Source: Gaeumannomyces sp. JS-464 (lineage: Eukaryota > Ascomycota > Sordariomycetes > Magnaporthales > Magnaporthaceae). From it: a stretch of DNA of 64,000 bases. The stretch covers positions 3,472,001 to 3,536,000 of the forward strand of contig NGZR01000005.1 in assembly GCA_002197995.1 (NCBI GenBank). Direction: 5' to 3'. The position numbers were made by a program, and so were the translations under genes. Position 1 is the stretch's first letter, and every line of letters starts with the position of its first letter. Positions 11,434 to 24,301 of the stretch are shown here, piece by piece. A model generated the notes under the pieces. The model saw only the letters and a program-made list of their open reading frames with translations. It searched no databases and was not told the origin of the DNA.

Positions 11434-12496
11434 CTACTCGCCTTCCTTCTTGGCCTCCGGGCCCTTGGCCTCGTCCTCCAGCATAGTCCTCCTGCCCTCG
11501 AGAGCAAGCCAGACGCTCTTGCCGGTTCCTTCGAGCGCCGACGTGAGGCCGAGGCCGGCGCTCTGGAGCATGTGCACCAGCTGGGCGCGCAGCCCGTCGC
11601 GGCCTCCCTCGATGCCGCCCACCCAACTGACGCCGTCGTTGTCGAAGACGCGGTCCTCGACGCGGCCCCCACCAGGAGCAGCTTGTGGAGCGCGCTCTGC
11701 GTCGTCCAGGTCGTAGTAGCCGGGGTTCTTCTTGCGCGTCGGTGCGGGGTATGCCGGCGGGCTGGGGGCCAGGATGGACAGCGCCGCGGCCAGGTGCGCG
11801 GGCGACACGGCCGGAAACGTCAGGAGCGCCACGGGGCCCACAAGCAGGGGCCCGAGCTGGCCGTACATGGAGTCTGCGGGGAGGCTGTCCACGTTGACGG
11901 CCGAGACTTGCTTGTACACGGCCATGGAGAGGTCGTGTGTGTACCCGCCCTTGAGCGCTGCCTCGGTCGCAGTGCCCGAGACCGGTTCTTTGAGGTCGAA
12001 GAACTCGACAATCTTGAGGGCCTGGTCGAAGATGCGTGTCCTGATCACCTGCAGCTTGATGTGCTCCGTGATGTCGATGGGGGGGGCCGCCCTCAATGGC
12101 TGCCGGGGCGGGGACGTTGGCCAGCGCCATCCTCAGCTCACGGCGGACGGCGGCCCATTCTTGTGAGGTGAGGTTGTTGTGCTGGAAGACGAGCGTGAGG
12201 GGCGTCGACCTGAGCAGCGCCGTGTAAGCGCGGAGCAGCTGGGACTTGCGGGTGTCAGGACGGCGGGCGCTCGGAGGCTGTGTTGGAGGCACGTAGTCGG
12301 CCGGCAGCTGCAGCCCCGCTACCCTGCGCAATGGGGCGGCAGTGGCATATCTTCTCCTTGCCGGAGCGGCCAGGTCTGAAGGGGCTGGAGCGATTGCGCC
12401 GAGGGCAGGGACGAGGCGTCGCTGGGATCGTATCGACTGTTGCGACTGTTGTATGAGGGAGGCCGCAGCCTTTGGGCACTGAAGCCGCGGCGGCAT
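11434..12496 (-). CDS. MRPL11: Mitochondrial large-subunit ribosomal protein uL10m, frame-broken
   Basis: Component of the mitochondrial 54S subunit (stalk base, uL10 family). The N terminus is a typical matrix-targeting sequence, Arg/Ser/Ala/Gln-rich without acids, followed by a mature start region. The central part has [23 protein letters not shown], where uL10m proteins contact rRNA (given here only as the landmark [10 protein letters not shown]). The first part (12496 to about 12090) and the second part (from [20 protein letters not shown]) are in different frames. The switch coincides with a run of eight G on the plus strand at 12079-12086; one base fewer would restore a 353-residue frame. 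I therefore read it as a homopolymer error, not a pseudogene. The C terminus is Lys/Glu-rich. Single exon. Confidence 0.85.
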
Positions 12497-13151
12497 CCTG
12501 AAGCGAGTAGAAAGCCCGCGTCAATTGGGCTGCTCAGAGCCTCAACTCCCACGGCGAGACGGCGCGAATGGCGGTCGATTTGAAGTGGGGTGAATATCTG
12601 GTCCTCGCCCTTGGTGGAGGTTTCGGCGTGAGCCAAAAATTTGGACGCCATCACGGCCGCTTGCAGGATCGAGTGCGCACAGGCCACCCCGGCATCAACC
12701 CTAACCCAACCCGTGGGCCGGCCACCTTGCCGCCGAACCTCTCCACCCCGGATGACTCCACCCGGGCCGGGCTATGACACGGTGATATCCCGAGCAGACT
12801 ACCCGGGTATCGGAGCACCACGGGTTGGCGGCGGTTAGGGGCTGGCCGCATGAGGATTCGTCAGGCTACGGGCTTCCAGAGCGGGAGCCCAACCAGAGTA
12901 TATTGGCGCTTAAGCAGCTGTTCTATCACCTAAATAAGATCTACAATCGACTACGTGTTTGAAGCCACTCAAGCGAGGTTGCGGGTGCGAAAACCCAGAG
13001 GTATCAAGCTTAACTTGGAGTCATGCGGCGCCGCGTGCTATACATGCGCATCGTTTTCCTTTCCTGAACACCAGGGCCCCAAAAAAAAGCAGTCAACTAA
13101 TATATACATTCCCCAATGAAAAAGTCCGGACGATCACGAAAGCCACTCAGG
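12497..13151. other. Intergenic region between TRL1 3' end and MRPL11 5' end
   Basis: 650 bases containing the MRPL11 promoter and the TRL1 3' region. No coding signal or repeat noted. Confidence 0.5.
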
Positions 13152-16115
13152 CTAACGTTGGGCAACATCGGGCCGGCCGCCGTGGCGATCTCCGTGTCGT
13201 GAGTAGCCTCCGGAGCCTCCTCGGCCCACCCGGCCTCCTCGCCCACCACGATCCCTTCCGCCCCGATCACGATCTCCTCGATCCTCACGATTCTCCGGTA
13301 TCCCTGGTGTCCACTGCTTCTGCGACGATCACGACTTCCACGACGATCACGGCTGCTGCGACGGTCACGGCTTCTGCGACGGTCACGCCGTGAATTTCCT
13401 TCGCGGCCACCATAATTGCCACGCCCACCGCGGTTCCCCCGATGTCCCTGACCTCTCCGACCTCCACGGCCACCATCATCCCCTCGACCACCACGACCAC
13501 GGTTTCCAAGAGCTTCACGGTCCCCCCGATAGCCCCGACGCGCAAGCTCGCGGCGTCTACCAGGATTCAATTGTGCCGACCTGCCATTCTGTTCAGAGTT
13601 TCCCTTGGGCGTCGACTCTTTCTTTCCGCAAGACAGCGATGAGGTCGGGCCCTCAACAATGTCCTACCTGGAGAGCACCGCCTTCACCGTTCCTTTGAGG
13701 ATAGGCCGGCCCTCGAAGGGTACTTGATCGATCTTGCCGCCATCAGTGCTCTCAGAGAGCCAACGAGCCAGCAAGTCATTACTCTCCTTGGGCTTGATCG
13801 ATAAGTCCCTGGTGCCGACCGTGATGTGCGGCACCTTGTTGAAGCACTCCCACCCTCGCTGCCCTCGGGGTCTATCAGCCGTACGACAATGGACATGATG
13901 CGATCGTCAAACACGACGCGCTCGAGTTGCACATCGCATCGACCCATCTCTGGCATGGCTGGGTACTGGATTGACGGGTTCGTCACCTCAGCCTCGGCTT
14001 GCATCTTCGCATACCGATCCCACAGCTCCGGCCGCTCGCCCGAGCTGGATCTGTGAATCAGAGTGACATAAACTGCGGCTGGATCCGGCGCGTCTGCTCC
14101 AGCATCTTGTACATCCTCGACTGCTCTGGCGTCGTGCCCTTGAAGGCCTTCTCCAGCGCGTCCAACACATCCTGAGCCGGCACATTGACCGAAATGTACT
14201 CGATCTTCATCTTCTTCTTTCCCGGCTGGGGCGGCGGTGGCTGAGTCTGCGTCTTGGTTTTCTTAGGTCCCCGGTTGGAGATGGTGTGCCGCAGCTCGGG
14301 TTGGTACTCGCCCATGGCGGCGGCGATGGCGGTGTCCATCTCCTCGGCACCCGGAACTTCAGTGACCAGGTTCGGGTAGAGGCTGTGTAGCTCCCTGATG
14401 ACTGTCTCCAGGTTTGCCCGACTGCCCGCGGCAGGGTCTAGGTCGATGATGGCGTCGAATCCGAGGTCGGGTGCCGCCATCGGGTCGCAGGGCTCGAACC
14501 GCCCGATGAACCCCTCCATTATGCCAACCACCTTTGCCCTCTCCGAGGCGGCTTGGATGGTCTGATGGTTGTCGCCGCGCGCAAAGACACGCTCCTGCGT
14601 GATCCTGCGAACCTCGTCCACGTTGTCGTGCACAAAGTTGAGGGCAACCATCACCGCGTTGGAGTGCTGCAGCTTGACGTCGGTCAAAATCTGCTTCCGC
14701 TCGTGACGCTGGGCGTTATTGCGGTCCGCGACCACGGCGCGGTGTTCCTTGAGCTCGTCTAGAACCCACTTCGTGAACCTAGGCGGACGACCCTTGCCCT
14801 GGATATTGTCATTCTGCACATGTCCAAAGTCGAGTAGGTGGGACAAGGCAACGGCTATCGTCGTCTTGCCGCAGCCGATGGTGGCGATGGGCACGAGTAC
14901 GACATCTCCAGCGACCTCGGTGTTTGCCGCGCCTCCGAACTGGGTCTCAAGGTTGGCAGCGTCTGAGCCTTTGAGGTTCTTGAACTTCAGAAACTCGTCT
15001 CGCAGCGCGATGATGCCATGGTTGTGGTTGTAGGCCTTGGCCAGGGTTGGGTCGGAAGCCAGGCGTTTGCGGGCGAAGAACAGGTACTCCTCGGTGATCT
15101 TCTTGTGCTTCTTGTACCTGGGCGTCTTGGATGCGATCAGGGCCTTTGTGCACTCACGCCACTGGCGGTACATCAAATACGGCTCCTCGAACTTGTACTT
15201 GAAAAACCAGTCTTCGTACGGTTCCCTGGCAGGGCTGTCAGACTTCCTGCACCGGATGACAAACCCCTCGACATCGCGGCCGTCGTAGGCGCCCGTCTCA
15301 GCGACGTTCTCCAGGTACGCCTTGGCCGTGTCGATGTCCTTAAACATGAGCAGCCCGACCTGCTTGAAGCCCCAGTCGCTGGCAAAGGACTGGACTAGGG
15401 CGCTGGGATAGGTCCGGAAGTAGGGCTGGTTGAGGTTGATCCCGTGCAGATAGAGGCCAGCCTTGTCCGGACCGTAGGCGAGGATGTGCTCCTCGAAGCT
15501 GTCGTCGCATAGCTCGGCGATAGCGGTGGCATTGCGGGCCCTCAGCTCCCTGGCCAGGTCCTGAGTGGTCTTGCCAATCTTGTCGAGCTGCCTCTTGATC
15601 AAACGCTCGCCGGCAACAGCGTGGCTGACCTCGGCGTCGCTGCGGGGGCCGGTGGAGTGCTTTGAGCAGACCAGCAGGGTATCATCCTCGAGGCCGGCGA
15701 TGAAGATGATGCAGCCGTTCTCCTTGAGCGTCAACTCATAGGGGCCCTGTGTGTTCTTGCGTATGTTGTCCCACTCTGTGACGCGCACCTCGCCTGTGTT
15801 GAAGAACTTGTCATAGCCCCGAACGGCGATCTCATAGTGGCCCGTCCTGGGGCTTCGCGTGGTGAAGAGGCCACGGGCGTAGGTGGGCAGGTCCGGGCGT
15901 TTGTAGTCCCAGTCCTGCATCCGCCACGAGTCGACAGCGATGCCAGTGGGAGAATCAAGCACCTTGAAGCGCGTCTTCTTGATGCGAAAGTCCTTACCCC
16001 CCGCCTTCTGAGTGCGCTGCTCCATCTCGCGCACCAGGCCTGTGACAACCTCGGGATCCTGGGCCGCATACGGCGCCTGGAGGTTCGCCATCCTTCCCTG
16101 CTTCGCCTCCGTCAT
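13152..16115 (-). CDS. TRL1: Fungal tRNA ligase (ligase-kinase-cyclic phosphodiesterase), frame-broken
   Basis: Trifunctional enzyme that joins tRNA halves after intron removal and splices HAC1-type mRNA in the unfolded-protein response. The start at 16115 (MTEAKQGRMANLQ) is chosen; an in-frame ATG at 16091 is an alternative. The ligase domain has nucleotidyl-transfer motif KENG (Lys about 131). The kinase domain has P-loop GCGKTT (about 413-418). The C-terminal phosphodiesterase has two 2H motifs: HVTLIH-type at about 14069 and PHITVGT at about 13830. Single-base gaps break the frame at 14065-14072 (just at the first catalytic His) and at about 13861-13866. The catalytic part ends at 13664 (817 residues) or, via an 87-nt GT-AG intron (13581-13667), continues into an Arg/Gly/Asp-rich tail ending at 13152, with a further one-base break near 13295. 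Ligase identity is certain; the tail is an inference. Confidence 0.9.
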
Positions 16116-19100
16116 GACAGGCGACGACAAGGAGAACGGAGCCCAGTGAGCGCCCGATTTTCTTGTATTGGCTGCCCGCCTTGGGCTTTGGTGATCTGTG
16201 GTGGGGGACAAGGCCGAAGAGAGGCTGCAGCTGAGTGTGGGGTGGTGGTGGTGGAGGGCCACAAGAATTTGCCGCCCTTGCTGGAGCTGACGTAGGAGCT
16301 GCTTGGTGCCCGCTGCAGGGAAATGGAGAAGAGGCAGCTTTAGGCACAGCAACGAATGAGCTGACAACATGCAGGAAGATGCGGGTAAGACGGGCTAGAA
16401 CTGCAACCACAATTGGGCGTCGTGCCCGCCTTTTGAAGATGCGAATTGCTGCACAGCATGGATGGGCTCAAAAGAGAGATGAGTAACAAATGATGAATAT
16501 CATGGACCAGTTTGGATCTCAATTGGTTTGCACAGTGCTGTTTGCGGTGACTCAAGCGGCGAGCAAGAGATCTCCATCCAGCCATGAGGCGAGCCTAACT
16601 CCAGCCACAATAAGTTCACGGGCTAGGCTGCCTCAGCCCGCCCACGAAGCAGGGATGCTGCTGGGGTCCCATGCAGCGTCCATCTGTCGGCGCCTTCTGT
16701 CGAGTCTGCGGCTCGTCATCTTCGAGGATTCGGGCGAGTTCTCGTTTGACAAGAAGCCGCAGTTGGCTCGGACAGAAGGGGAAGGGGGCGGGTATCAGGG
16801 GCGTTAGCACGCTAATTGCTCCCCAAAGGGCATGGATGAGATTAGTGATACCGGGCTCCCAACGCCTTGGCCACGATCAACCCAACCTCAAAACTAATGC
16901 ATCTACAACGCCCCTCGGCGCCTCTAGTTAGGGACTCGGCCACCGCGTAGCATAGTTCGAAGGCGGTGGGACTGAGGGATCATCTCGGATTTGACGTGTC
17001 CGATCCGGCCGACCGTTCAGGTTGCCCAGCCTCCACTTGATTTGCTTGATACACCGCAAAAGTGCGTGAGCACTTGCACGCGCCAAACCGAACGCGCTCT
17101 AAGACTGAAGCGGGAGTGGCAGGGTTCCAGATTACATATCTCGATAACAGGCACGTTGTCAGACAACTCATGTCGGCTCGACGGTGGCCGGCACCGCCGC
17201 TTCGTGTCGAACCGAGCCGCGATGAGAAGTATGGAAGGGCTAAAAGAAAGGAAATAAGATCGTAAGAATTGACCAGGGAGTCCACCTCAGGACATATCGA
17301 CAGCCCCAAGCGTGCACCCCGCAAGCCACGTGGACCATATTTTGCATCATAGCACTCCGTAAAACTTGAAGGTTCAATCACTTTGCTTCTGTAAACTGCG
17401 TACGCACAAGGCGTGCCTCCCAAACACCTGCCAAGGTCTCATGCGAAGGTCAGCGGCGCTCTTCCGAACCGAGGCGGCACTCCGCGAGGTGGGCTCTGCT
17501 GATTCGTCGGAATGACGCACGCCGCTTTCAATGTTGACCCGAATGGTCTTTTGGCACCCAGCCTCCGTCGGCTGCCTGCCACATACCCATCCCGCTCCGC
17601 TAATTCCTGCCTCTTTGTGCCGGGGCACGGATGGACGGCTTGAGAGGCAAATTTGGGACATGACGTGAAGACCCCAGTCTGTTGTGAACAGCGCACGCCG
17701 TTCCCGCAGCACAAGGCACCCGAAAGGCCTACCCACCGAGCCACCTACATACCTACCTACCTGCCTACCTTATCCATCAATAACACCAATGTCCACACAC
17801 ACTAGATGATCACGCAGGTACGCGGCTAGTAATTGCAGCCCCGTTCTATTAAACCATCAGTCCCCGAGTTGCCCTACAGGTCTGTTGTAGTCGCCTGCCC
17901 AGGTGGGTACCTACCTAGGTACCTACCTAGGTAGGTATCAGGGTGTGGGCGATGGTCGATGCCAGTAGCGAGACTGCCGGGGACAGTGGCGGATACGATG
18001 GTGATTGCGCGGATGCTAGGCGCCTGGAACAGCTTCCCAATCCTTCACGGACCCATCTCTCTTAGGAACGCGCGCGGAGAGACAGGAAGCACTATCAATG
18101 GCTGTGTAGAGTCAGTCACCTGCCCATTTTGTCCGCATCCCCATGTGGACTGGGCTAAGTGTGCACACACCGCAGCGCTTCACGGTAGCCGCAGCCGCTC
18201 TTTTGCTTCGTGTTTTTCTTATCTAATGTCCGGTTTCTGCCCCAGTAGTGCACACATCATCAAGACGAGAAGCGAGCTGAGCAGTCCAAATTCCAGGTTG
18301 GTTTAGGCTTCACAGCATGCCCGCTGAGTGAGAGTCAGAACCTCGGAGGGGGCCGGGGGGTTCCTTCCCTGGGTGGCGTGCCAGCTTCTCTTGGGTGAGG
18401 TGGCCCCGACAGCGGCCTGGTGTGGGTGGGCGGCGAGGGTGTGACCCAAGCTGGCTGGCAGAAGGAGCACCTGGTAAGTGCGTGACGAGGAGAATTAACG
18501 CCAGAACCAGGACCCATAGAATAACCAGACAGCAGTAGCGAGAGCTCTTCCATGAAAATAGAATAAAACAATAGGAGTCTTCCGTTCGTATTTGTTTCGT
18601 CTACATCCAGTCCCATCTCATGTGGCTACCTATCCATGTGCTTCCTAGGTATTCTGTCTTCTTTTCCCGGCGTACCTAGCTGAAGGTTTCGTCAACTTGT
18701 GGCTAGTACGTTGACCAGGTTCCCGTAATTGTTACTTTGTCACCCACTTGACGGGTGGCCAGTGTGCCTGCCTTCTCCCATGCCCAGAACGCACGTATAT
18801 CCAATTGCGCGCGGGGTACCCACGTATTTCTCACCTGGCCCAGGAACCGCGCCAAAAACGTTCCTCTTTGATCTTTCGTCCCCTTCCTTTTTTTCCTTAC
18901 CCACCAGTGCTCCCAAGCATTTGGCCAGAGCCATTGTGCACAGCAGTCACTGAGCAAACCCACCACCAAAACCAAAACCCACTGCACCACAGGCAGCGCC
19001 TGATCCGCCGCCCCAGCATTGAGAGTCTTCCAATTCCGCTCCAAAAAAAAAAACCAGGCCACTGTCGCCATCAACTTCCTAGGCCGCATTTCTATGCGTT

Positions 19101-19144
19101 GCCAACTTTGATCATCAAACCCCTCCTCAGGTCTAGTTGCAATC
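16116..19144. other. Intergenic region, 3.0 kb, no gene recognised
   Basis: Separates divergent TRL1 and the RING/PHD gene. It carries ACCT/AGGT tetranucleotide tracts at about 17742-17770, 17903-17938 and 18630-18680, the densest group in the window. Open frames here lack conserved motifs and coding bias. The last 150 bases before 19145 are pyrimidine/A-rich and look like a leader. Confidence 0.55.
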
Positions 19145-21194
19145 ATGGCCGACCAGTGTATCGTTTGTCTAGAGAATCTAGACACAGCTCTGTCGGCGAC
19201 CGAGGACGCGACGCCTGGAGACGCTGCAGTTGGCCAGGGCGGAGGCGAAAAGAGCTTGGCCGTGGGCGAGCCCTCGTTAAACCTCAGCGGCAGCAGCAGC
19301 ACCGCCGGCGCTAGCAACGCCCTCGAGCCCACCCCGGCCCTCACAACACCAACGGCGATGTCGCCGTCATAAACGCGTGCGGTCACAGTCTGCACAATTC
19401 CTGTCTCCAGGCATGGGCTGCCAAGGCAAACAGCTGCCCGATTTGCCGCCAATCCTTCCATTTGGTCGACGTCTACGATAGCGTTGGAGGTACGTGTGCG
19501 CCCGTCCCCTCACCTCGATGCCAAACCCCCAAGAAGGTTTCCCTACCTGGGGGTTCCCTGAACACCCTCGTGAACAAAGCCAAATGCTGACGAGTCACTA
19601 ATGCGTTTGTTTTAGGTAATCTACTCAAGTCCTACAGGGTCGAGGACAAGAAGCAAGTCGCCGAGTTCGATCCGCGCGCATGGATGGACGAGAACCCCGA
19701 CGAGGAGGACGAGGAGGAGACAACGCCCTGTCCAGTCTGCAACTCTGCCAGCGACGAGGATGTGCTCCTTCTCTGCGACGGATGCGATGCATCATACCAC
19801 ACGTACTGCATCGGACTCGAGGACATCCCCGACGGCTCGTGGTTCTGCATGGAGTGCGCTCCTATGCTCGGCGATTTCGAGGATACCCGTCCGCCTCGCC
19901 GCTCCAACAACCGTCGGCGGAACGACTTCTTTCCGCGCACCCGTGCCACCATGCGACGTGCCCGGAGGCGAGCGCGCTCTGACGAGTGGCAGGGCGCCTG
20001 GGGCGAGATCACCGGCCGCGTCTTTGACGCCCTCGATATCGACCTCGACTCCCACGACGGGGATGATGGTCTGTGGGAGTACCGCAGGTCGAGGCAGCTG
20101 CGCGAAAGGGAGCGGCGCGAGTACCAGAACTGGCAGCAGCGCATTAACATCGCGGCGCGCCTCGGGGCCCAGGAAGTGTTCACCAGGAACATGCCAACCG
20201 CGCTCCTCGCCCACACAATACCCAGCAGTCTGTCTCCACGCCCGAGACGCCGGAGGTGCAGCGTGCGTGGGCAACTCTGGAGAAGGCCCGTGAACACAAT
20301 GGAGAGGGCCCCAGCAACCATCGCAAGCGCAAGTCGCGCTCTCTGAGCGCCTCGCCAGTGGAGCCCGCCCCAGAGCCCGAGAGAAAGCTGAAGCGGCCTC
20401 GCACTCGTCGCATCGCGGTGGCCAGCGAGGCTTCGTCGTCCAGGTCGGAGGGACAGGGTCCTGGCCGCGCTGTGCCCCCCGCGGACCCCACAGCCAACGG
20501 CAGCGGCTCGACCTCCAACGCCCGATCGCCTCGACCCATCGAAGAGGCGCCCTCCTTCTTGTCGTCCCTCCTGAAAGAGGTTGAGCAGAGCAACCCGTCT
20601 GATGACGAGGCCGTTAGGAGCTTGTTTGGCGATAACCGCGGCCCGGCTGACGCCTCCTCGCCCGGCTCATCGCCCACGGTTTCAGCCTATAGCAGCCCGC
20701 GCGCGAATTCGCTCACACCGCCTCCTCAGCAACAGGCCAGGTCCACCCGGCCCACTTCGCCGACCATCTCGCTGAGCTCCCACATCGAGCCCATCTACCC
20801 CCGGGCGAATTACCTGCCACACCGGCCTGCTGCCGAGACGAGTGACTCGGAGGCTCGGTCGCCAAACCAGGGAGGTTCGGAGCTTCGTCAGCCCCGGCCT
20901 AGAAGGTCTCAGGCTGTCAAGCTTCCCCGATCTCCCGATTCCTCTCCCACCAGGCCGCAACTTCCCCTTGAGATGAAGGAGAGCATCAGCAGCCTGGTTC
21001 GCACTGCGCTGAGCCCGCATTGGAAGTCGAACAAGCTCACTGCCGATCAGTACTCCAACATCAACCGAGACGTGTCCAGGAAGCTTTACGAAGAGATCAC
21101 GGATCCTTCTAACGTCGACGAGGATTCTCGTCGGGCCTGGGAGACCAAGGCCAACCAGGAGGTGGCGCGCGCTGTTTTAGGTCTGCAGGCCTGA
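19145..21194 (+). CDS. RING-H2 plus PHD finger protein, frame-broken
   Basis: Likely nuclear E3 ubiquitin ligase/chromatin reader with the RING-PHD order of PHRF1-like proteins; substrate unknown. Exons 19145-19489 and 19616-21194 join in phase 1 (126-nt intron, gtacgt...tttag). RING ligands are CIVC at residues 5-8, then CGHSLHNSC and CPIC just before the intron. The PHD finger follows: CPVC, CDGC, YHTYC and WFCMEC. The remainder is Ser/Pro/Arg-rich with an Arg-rich linker and a conserved C-terminal helical segment (ISSLVRTALSPHW ... LYEEITDPSNVD). Two frame switches, near 19332-19340 and near 20190-20200, each look like one missing base; adding both makes the total length divisible by three (about 641 residues). 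The first lies between the two halves of the RING, so the finger is not intact as written. Confidence 0.85.
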
Positions 21195-22901
21195 AGTCAT
21201 CGGCGACTTGGATGAGACGAAATTGCCCTCGAGGCTGCACGATATGTATGAACAGCACAATAACGGCGTTTTCGGATGGGATAATCTCGTTAGATACCCA
21301 GGGGCATCGCGGGGTTTTGGTCAGGTGACCCCAAGCTCTGGGGGGCCTTTTTTGTCATAATTGTTTTGTGTTGAGTTTTTGGCTGGTCATTGAGCATTTG
21401 TCTCTGGCGAAATGGCGATCTTTTCAGGCGAACAGGGATGGTAACACGGAACAGGATACCTCGCGTATCCTCCATCGGAAATAGCGAGGGGATCACGTCT
21501 TTTCTTCTTCTTCGCCTAAACTGGCCTTGGACGGCCATTCTTGTTGATTCTAGTTATTCTCGATATGTCGGGACATTCAAATGTCAAGATAAATGCATTG
21601 TGTTGACTCCTCTGTACCAAGATCTCGCTCGTCGTCGGCAGTGCTAGGAGAGATTTTAGCGATTTCTCAATGGCGGCATTTGCCGACAACCAGGTGGGAG
21701 AGTAGGAAGGTCAAGAGCAGTTCCGAAAAGCAGGGAGAAGGCACGAAAGGACATAGCAGGAAGCCAAGGAGAAAGCGAACAGGGGACACGAAAAGCCAAA
21801 CAAGCAACAGCCCGTTCGATCTGTTGCAGTCTGCATGTTTATCAAAAGTACCAGGTGTGCGCAATGGGGCCATTTCTCATTCGATGCTTAAAGCAAGACC
21901 GTAATGAGGGCCGTCTTCTGTCGCGAGCGACGTCGAGAATGGCTGTCTGCTAAAAAGCGAGCGCGGTCGGAATGTTGGTTTCTGTTCCGTTCGAGCCGGC
22001 TGACGATCGAGCGAGCGAAAGGGTTTGGAAGCAGAGAAAAAATTTGTTTGCAGAATACATCTAACAACCGCCCGGTTATGAGTTTGCCCAAGGGGCACAG
22101 GAGCTGCTAGCGAAATTAGTCTGCTTGGTTTTACTCTGGGCACACATAAATGGTCAGAACGTTCTGGCGGAACAGGTCCTGATGATAAGGATTGATGCCT
22201 TTGGATATGAAGAAAGAAGGAAGAGAGAGAGCCTGGCGGGAGCGCACCAAGTCAGGAGAAAAGTAGACGCAAAGATTGTGGGAAGGTGCACGGGCCAGTC
22301 GCTCCGGCCAATCACGTGCGTTTAGTCTATGGTTGAGTTAGTTTGGCTGTCTCTATGTCACTTGGAAGTTATCTGTACCGCAGGTGGTTGTGATGATCTA
22401 CAGATAGTGATAGTATAAGAATGATAAAAGTCCGCTTGCGTCTCTCAATTCCGCTTCGATGCCGGATTTGGAGAATCGGCATGCAAATTGAAGCGGGCAG
22501 CCTCAAGCCCATGCCTCAGGTCGAGGCTTCGTCACCCGTCAATGCAAACCGTTTGAGACTAGCGCCAATCCTCGACACAAGCCGGTGGTGGTGGGGCCTT
22601 GGCTGGCGGGCACCCGCGGTACGTACCAAAAAATTCCGCGCGGCTGGAAGGTTGCGCATTGAAAGCGGCAGCTCCAGTGCTTCAGCAAAGGAAAGGAGCT
22701 TCGGCCGAGCCAGACAACCATTGCGACTGCCGGAGCGGTTGACCGGCCCCGAATTGGTCAAAAGAGTTCTCGGGCTGCTCTTTTCCGACGCCATGTCGGC
22801 GTCAAGTAGAGGCTGGCACGCCCTCGGGGCGCTATCAAGACGTTGGTCTCCCCCCTCACCAACCATGTCTCGTGCCATTGCCAGGCCCCCTCCAGCTCAC
22901 A
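21195..22901. other. Intergenic region, 1.7 kb, no gene recognised
   Basis: Contains the 3' region of the RING/PHD gene and the promoter of the mL46 gene. I see no repeat, RNA gene or coding signal. Confidence 0.5.
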
Positions 22902-24040
22902 ATGCCGAGGGCTCTTATAGGATCACCTCGGGTGTGCGCCCAATGTGCTAGGACAAGGCCACTGTCGTCTATACAAAGGACAGTCGCAACAGCCGCCACC
23001 GCCAGCCCCGCCGTCGAGCCACAACCAGCGCCAACCGCGGCCGGCGTGCAGCCTCCCACCACAGCCCGGCCGCCCCCGAGCTGCCGAAACACCCCAAGGC
23101 GCAGTACAGGCTCAGGTCGGGCCTCATCCTGACGAGGGCGCCGATCCTGACGCGGGAGCCGACGCCGTTCGAGGCGGCCTTCTTCCTGTACCAGAAGCGG
23201 CTGAACGAGCGGCTCGTGTCGCCCTTCTTCAAGGGCTTCTTCTTCAAGCCCGACACGCCGCCCATGCTGGACTGGGACCTGAAGCTCAAGGAGCGCAAGG
23301 GCATCGTGTCCAAGGAGGTCGGCCTGTACCGCGCCCGCGGCGTCTCGGCCTGGGCCGACGAGGCGCCCCTGGGCAGCGTCCTGGCCGACCAGGCCGCGCT
23401 GCGCGACCGCCTGGCCGAGGACTCCGAGGTCCGCTTCAGCGACGACGGCGAGCTCATCGCCGAGCAGGACCGCGTCCCCGTCGAGAAGCCACTGCCGCGC
23501 ACCACGCGCGCCGACGAGACAAACGACGTCCGCCGCCTCGACCGCGCCCTCGACCGGACCCTGTACCTTGTCGTCAAGGGCAGGGATGGGAACTGGCAGT
23601 TCCCGAGCGACAGCATGTCGACCGAGGAGAATCTGCACGAGGTGAGTTGCTAAAAATCAGGCGTTGTTGGCTATGGAGAGTGTGTTATACCCACAGGTTC
23701 AATTCGAATATGCTAACCCTCATGTTCTTTCCTTCTTGCCAAAAAGACCGCCGCGCGTGTGCTCGAGCAGGCTGCCGGCGTGAACATGAACACCTGGATC
23801 GTGGGCCGCGTGCCCATCGCGCACCACGTTGTCGAGCCTGTCCTCGACAAGGACTCGACGGTTAAGGTCAAGGGGTCCAAGACTTTCTTCCTCAAGGGCA
23901 GGATCATGGCGGGGCAGGCCGACATCAAGGACAACAAGCTGGGCGTCTCCGACTTCAAGTGGCTGACGCAGGAGGAGCTGAAGGAGCAGCTTCCCGCTGC
24001 CTACTACCGCAGCATCAGGAATATACTGGCCGAGCGCTGA
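22902..24040 (+). CDS. MRPL17: Mitochondrial large-subunit ribosomal protein mL46, frame-broken
   Basis: Mitochondrion-specific protein of the 54S subunit with a Nudix-like fold. Exons 22902-23641 and 23747-24040 join in phase 0 (105-nt intron with a tgctaac branch site). The start at 22902 gives MPRALIGSPRVCAQCARTR, an Arg-rich presequence without acids; 22866 and 22872 are other ATGs in different contexts. Landmarks are APILTREPTPFEAAFFLYQ, WDLKLKERKG, WQFPS at the end of exon 1, and TAARVLEQAAGVNMNTWIVG opening exon 2. The presequence and mature part are in different frames; the switch sits at the five-C run 23073-23077 and is explained by one missing C. The summed length plus one base is divisible by three (344 residues). 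Read as an assembly error. Confidence 0.9.
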
Positions 24041-24301
24041 AGAGAGCGTCTCCCGGCCTGGCTCGAGAGTCTGGACATTGGGATGTCTGGAAAATGACAT
24101 AAAACGAACCCTGTATATCACTCTCAAACCGTGTTTTCACAGCTGCGCATTATGGCATGTAACAAAAAATTCTACCGGCCTCATAAAAGTCATGCTCCCG
24201 TCATAATTCAAAGCTGCGCGTGTATCATTCTCGTGAAATAAACAGGTACAGAAAGGAAACTATTGTTGAAACAGAGGCCATAAGCCTGGAGAAAGCTGGA
24301 C

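Noticed and set aside
13684..14004. Separate 106-residue minus-strand ORF
   Set aside because: It is the middle of the TRL1 phosphodiesterase domain, cut off by two single-base frame gaps.
20256..21194. Separate Ser/Pro-rich protein downstream of the PHD gene
   Set aside because: It is the C-terminal half of the RING/PHD protein in another frame after a one-base gap; its ATG-like start is internal.
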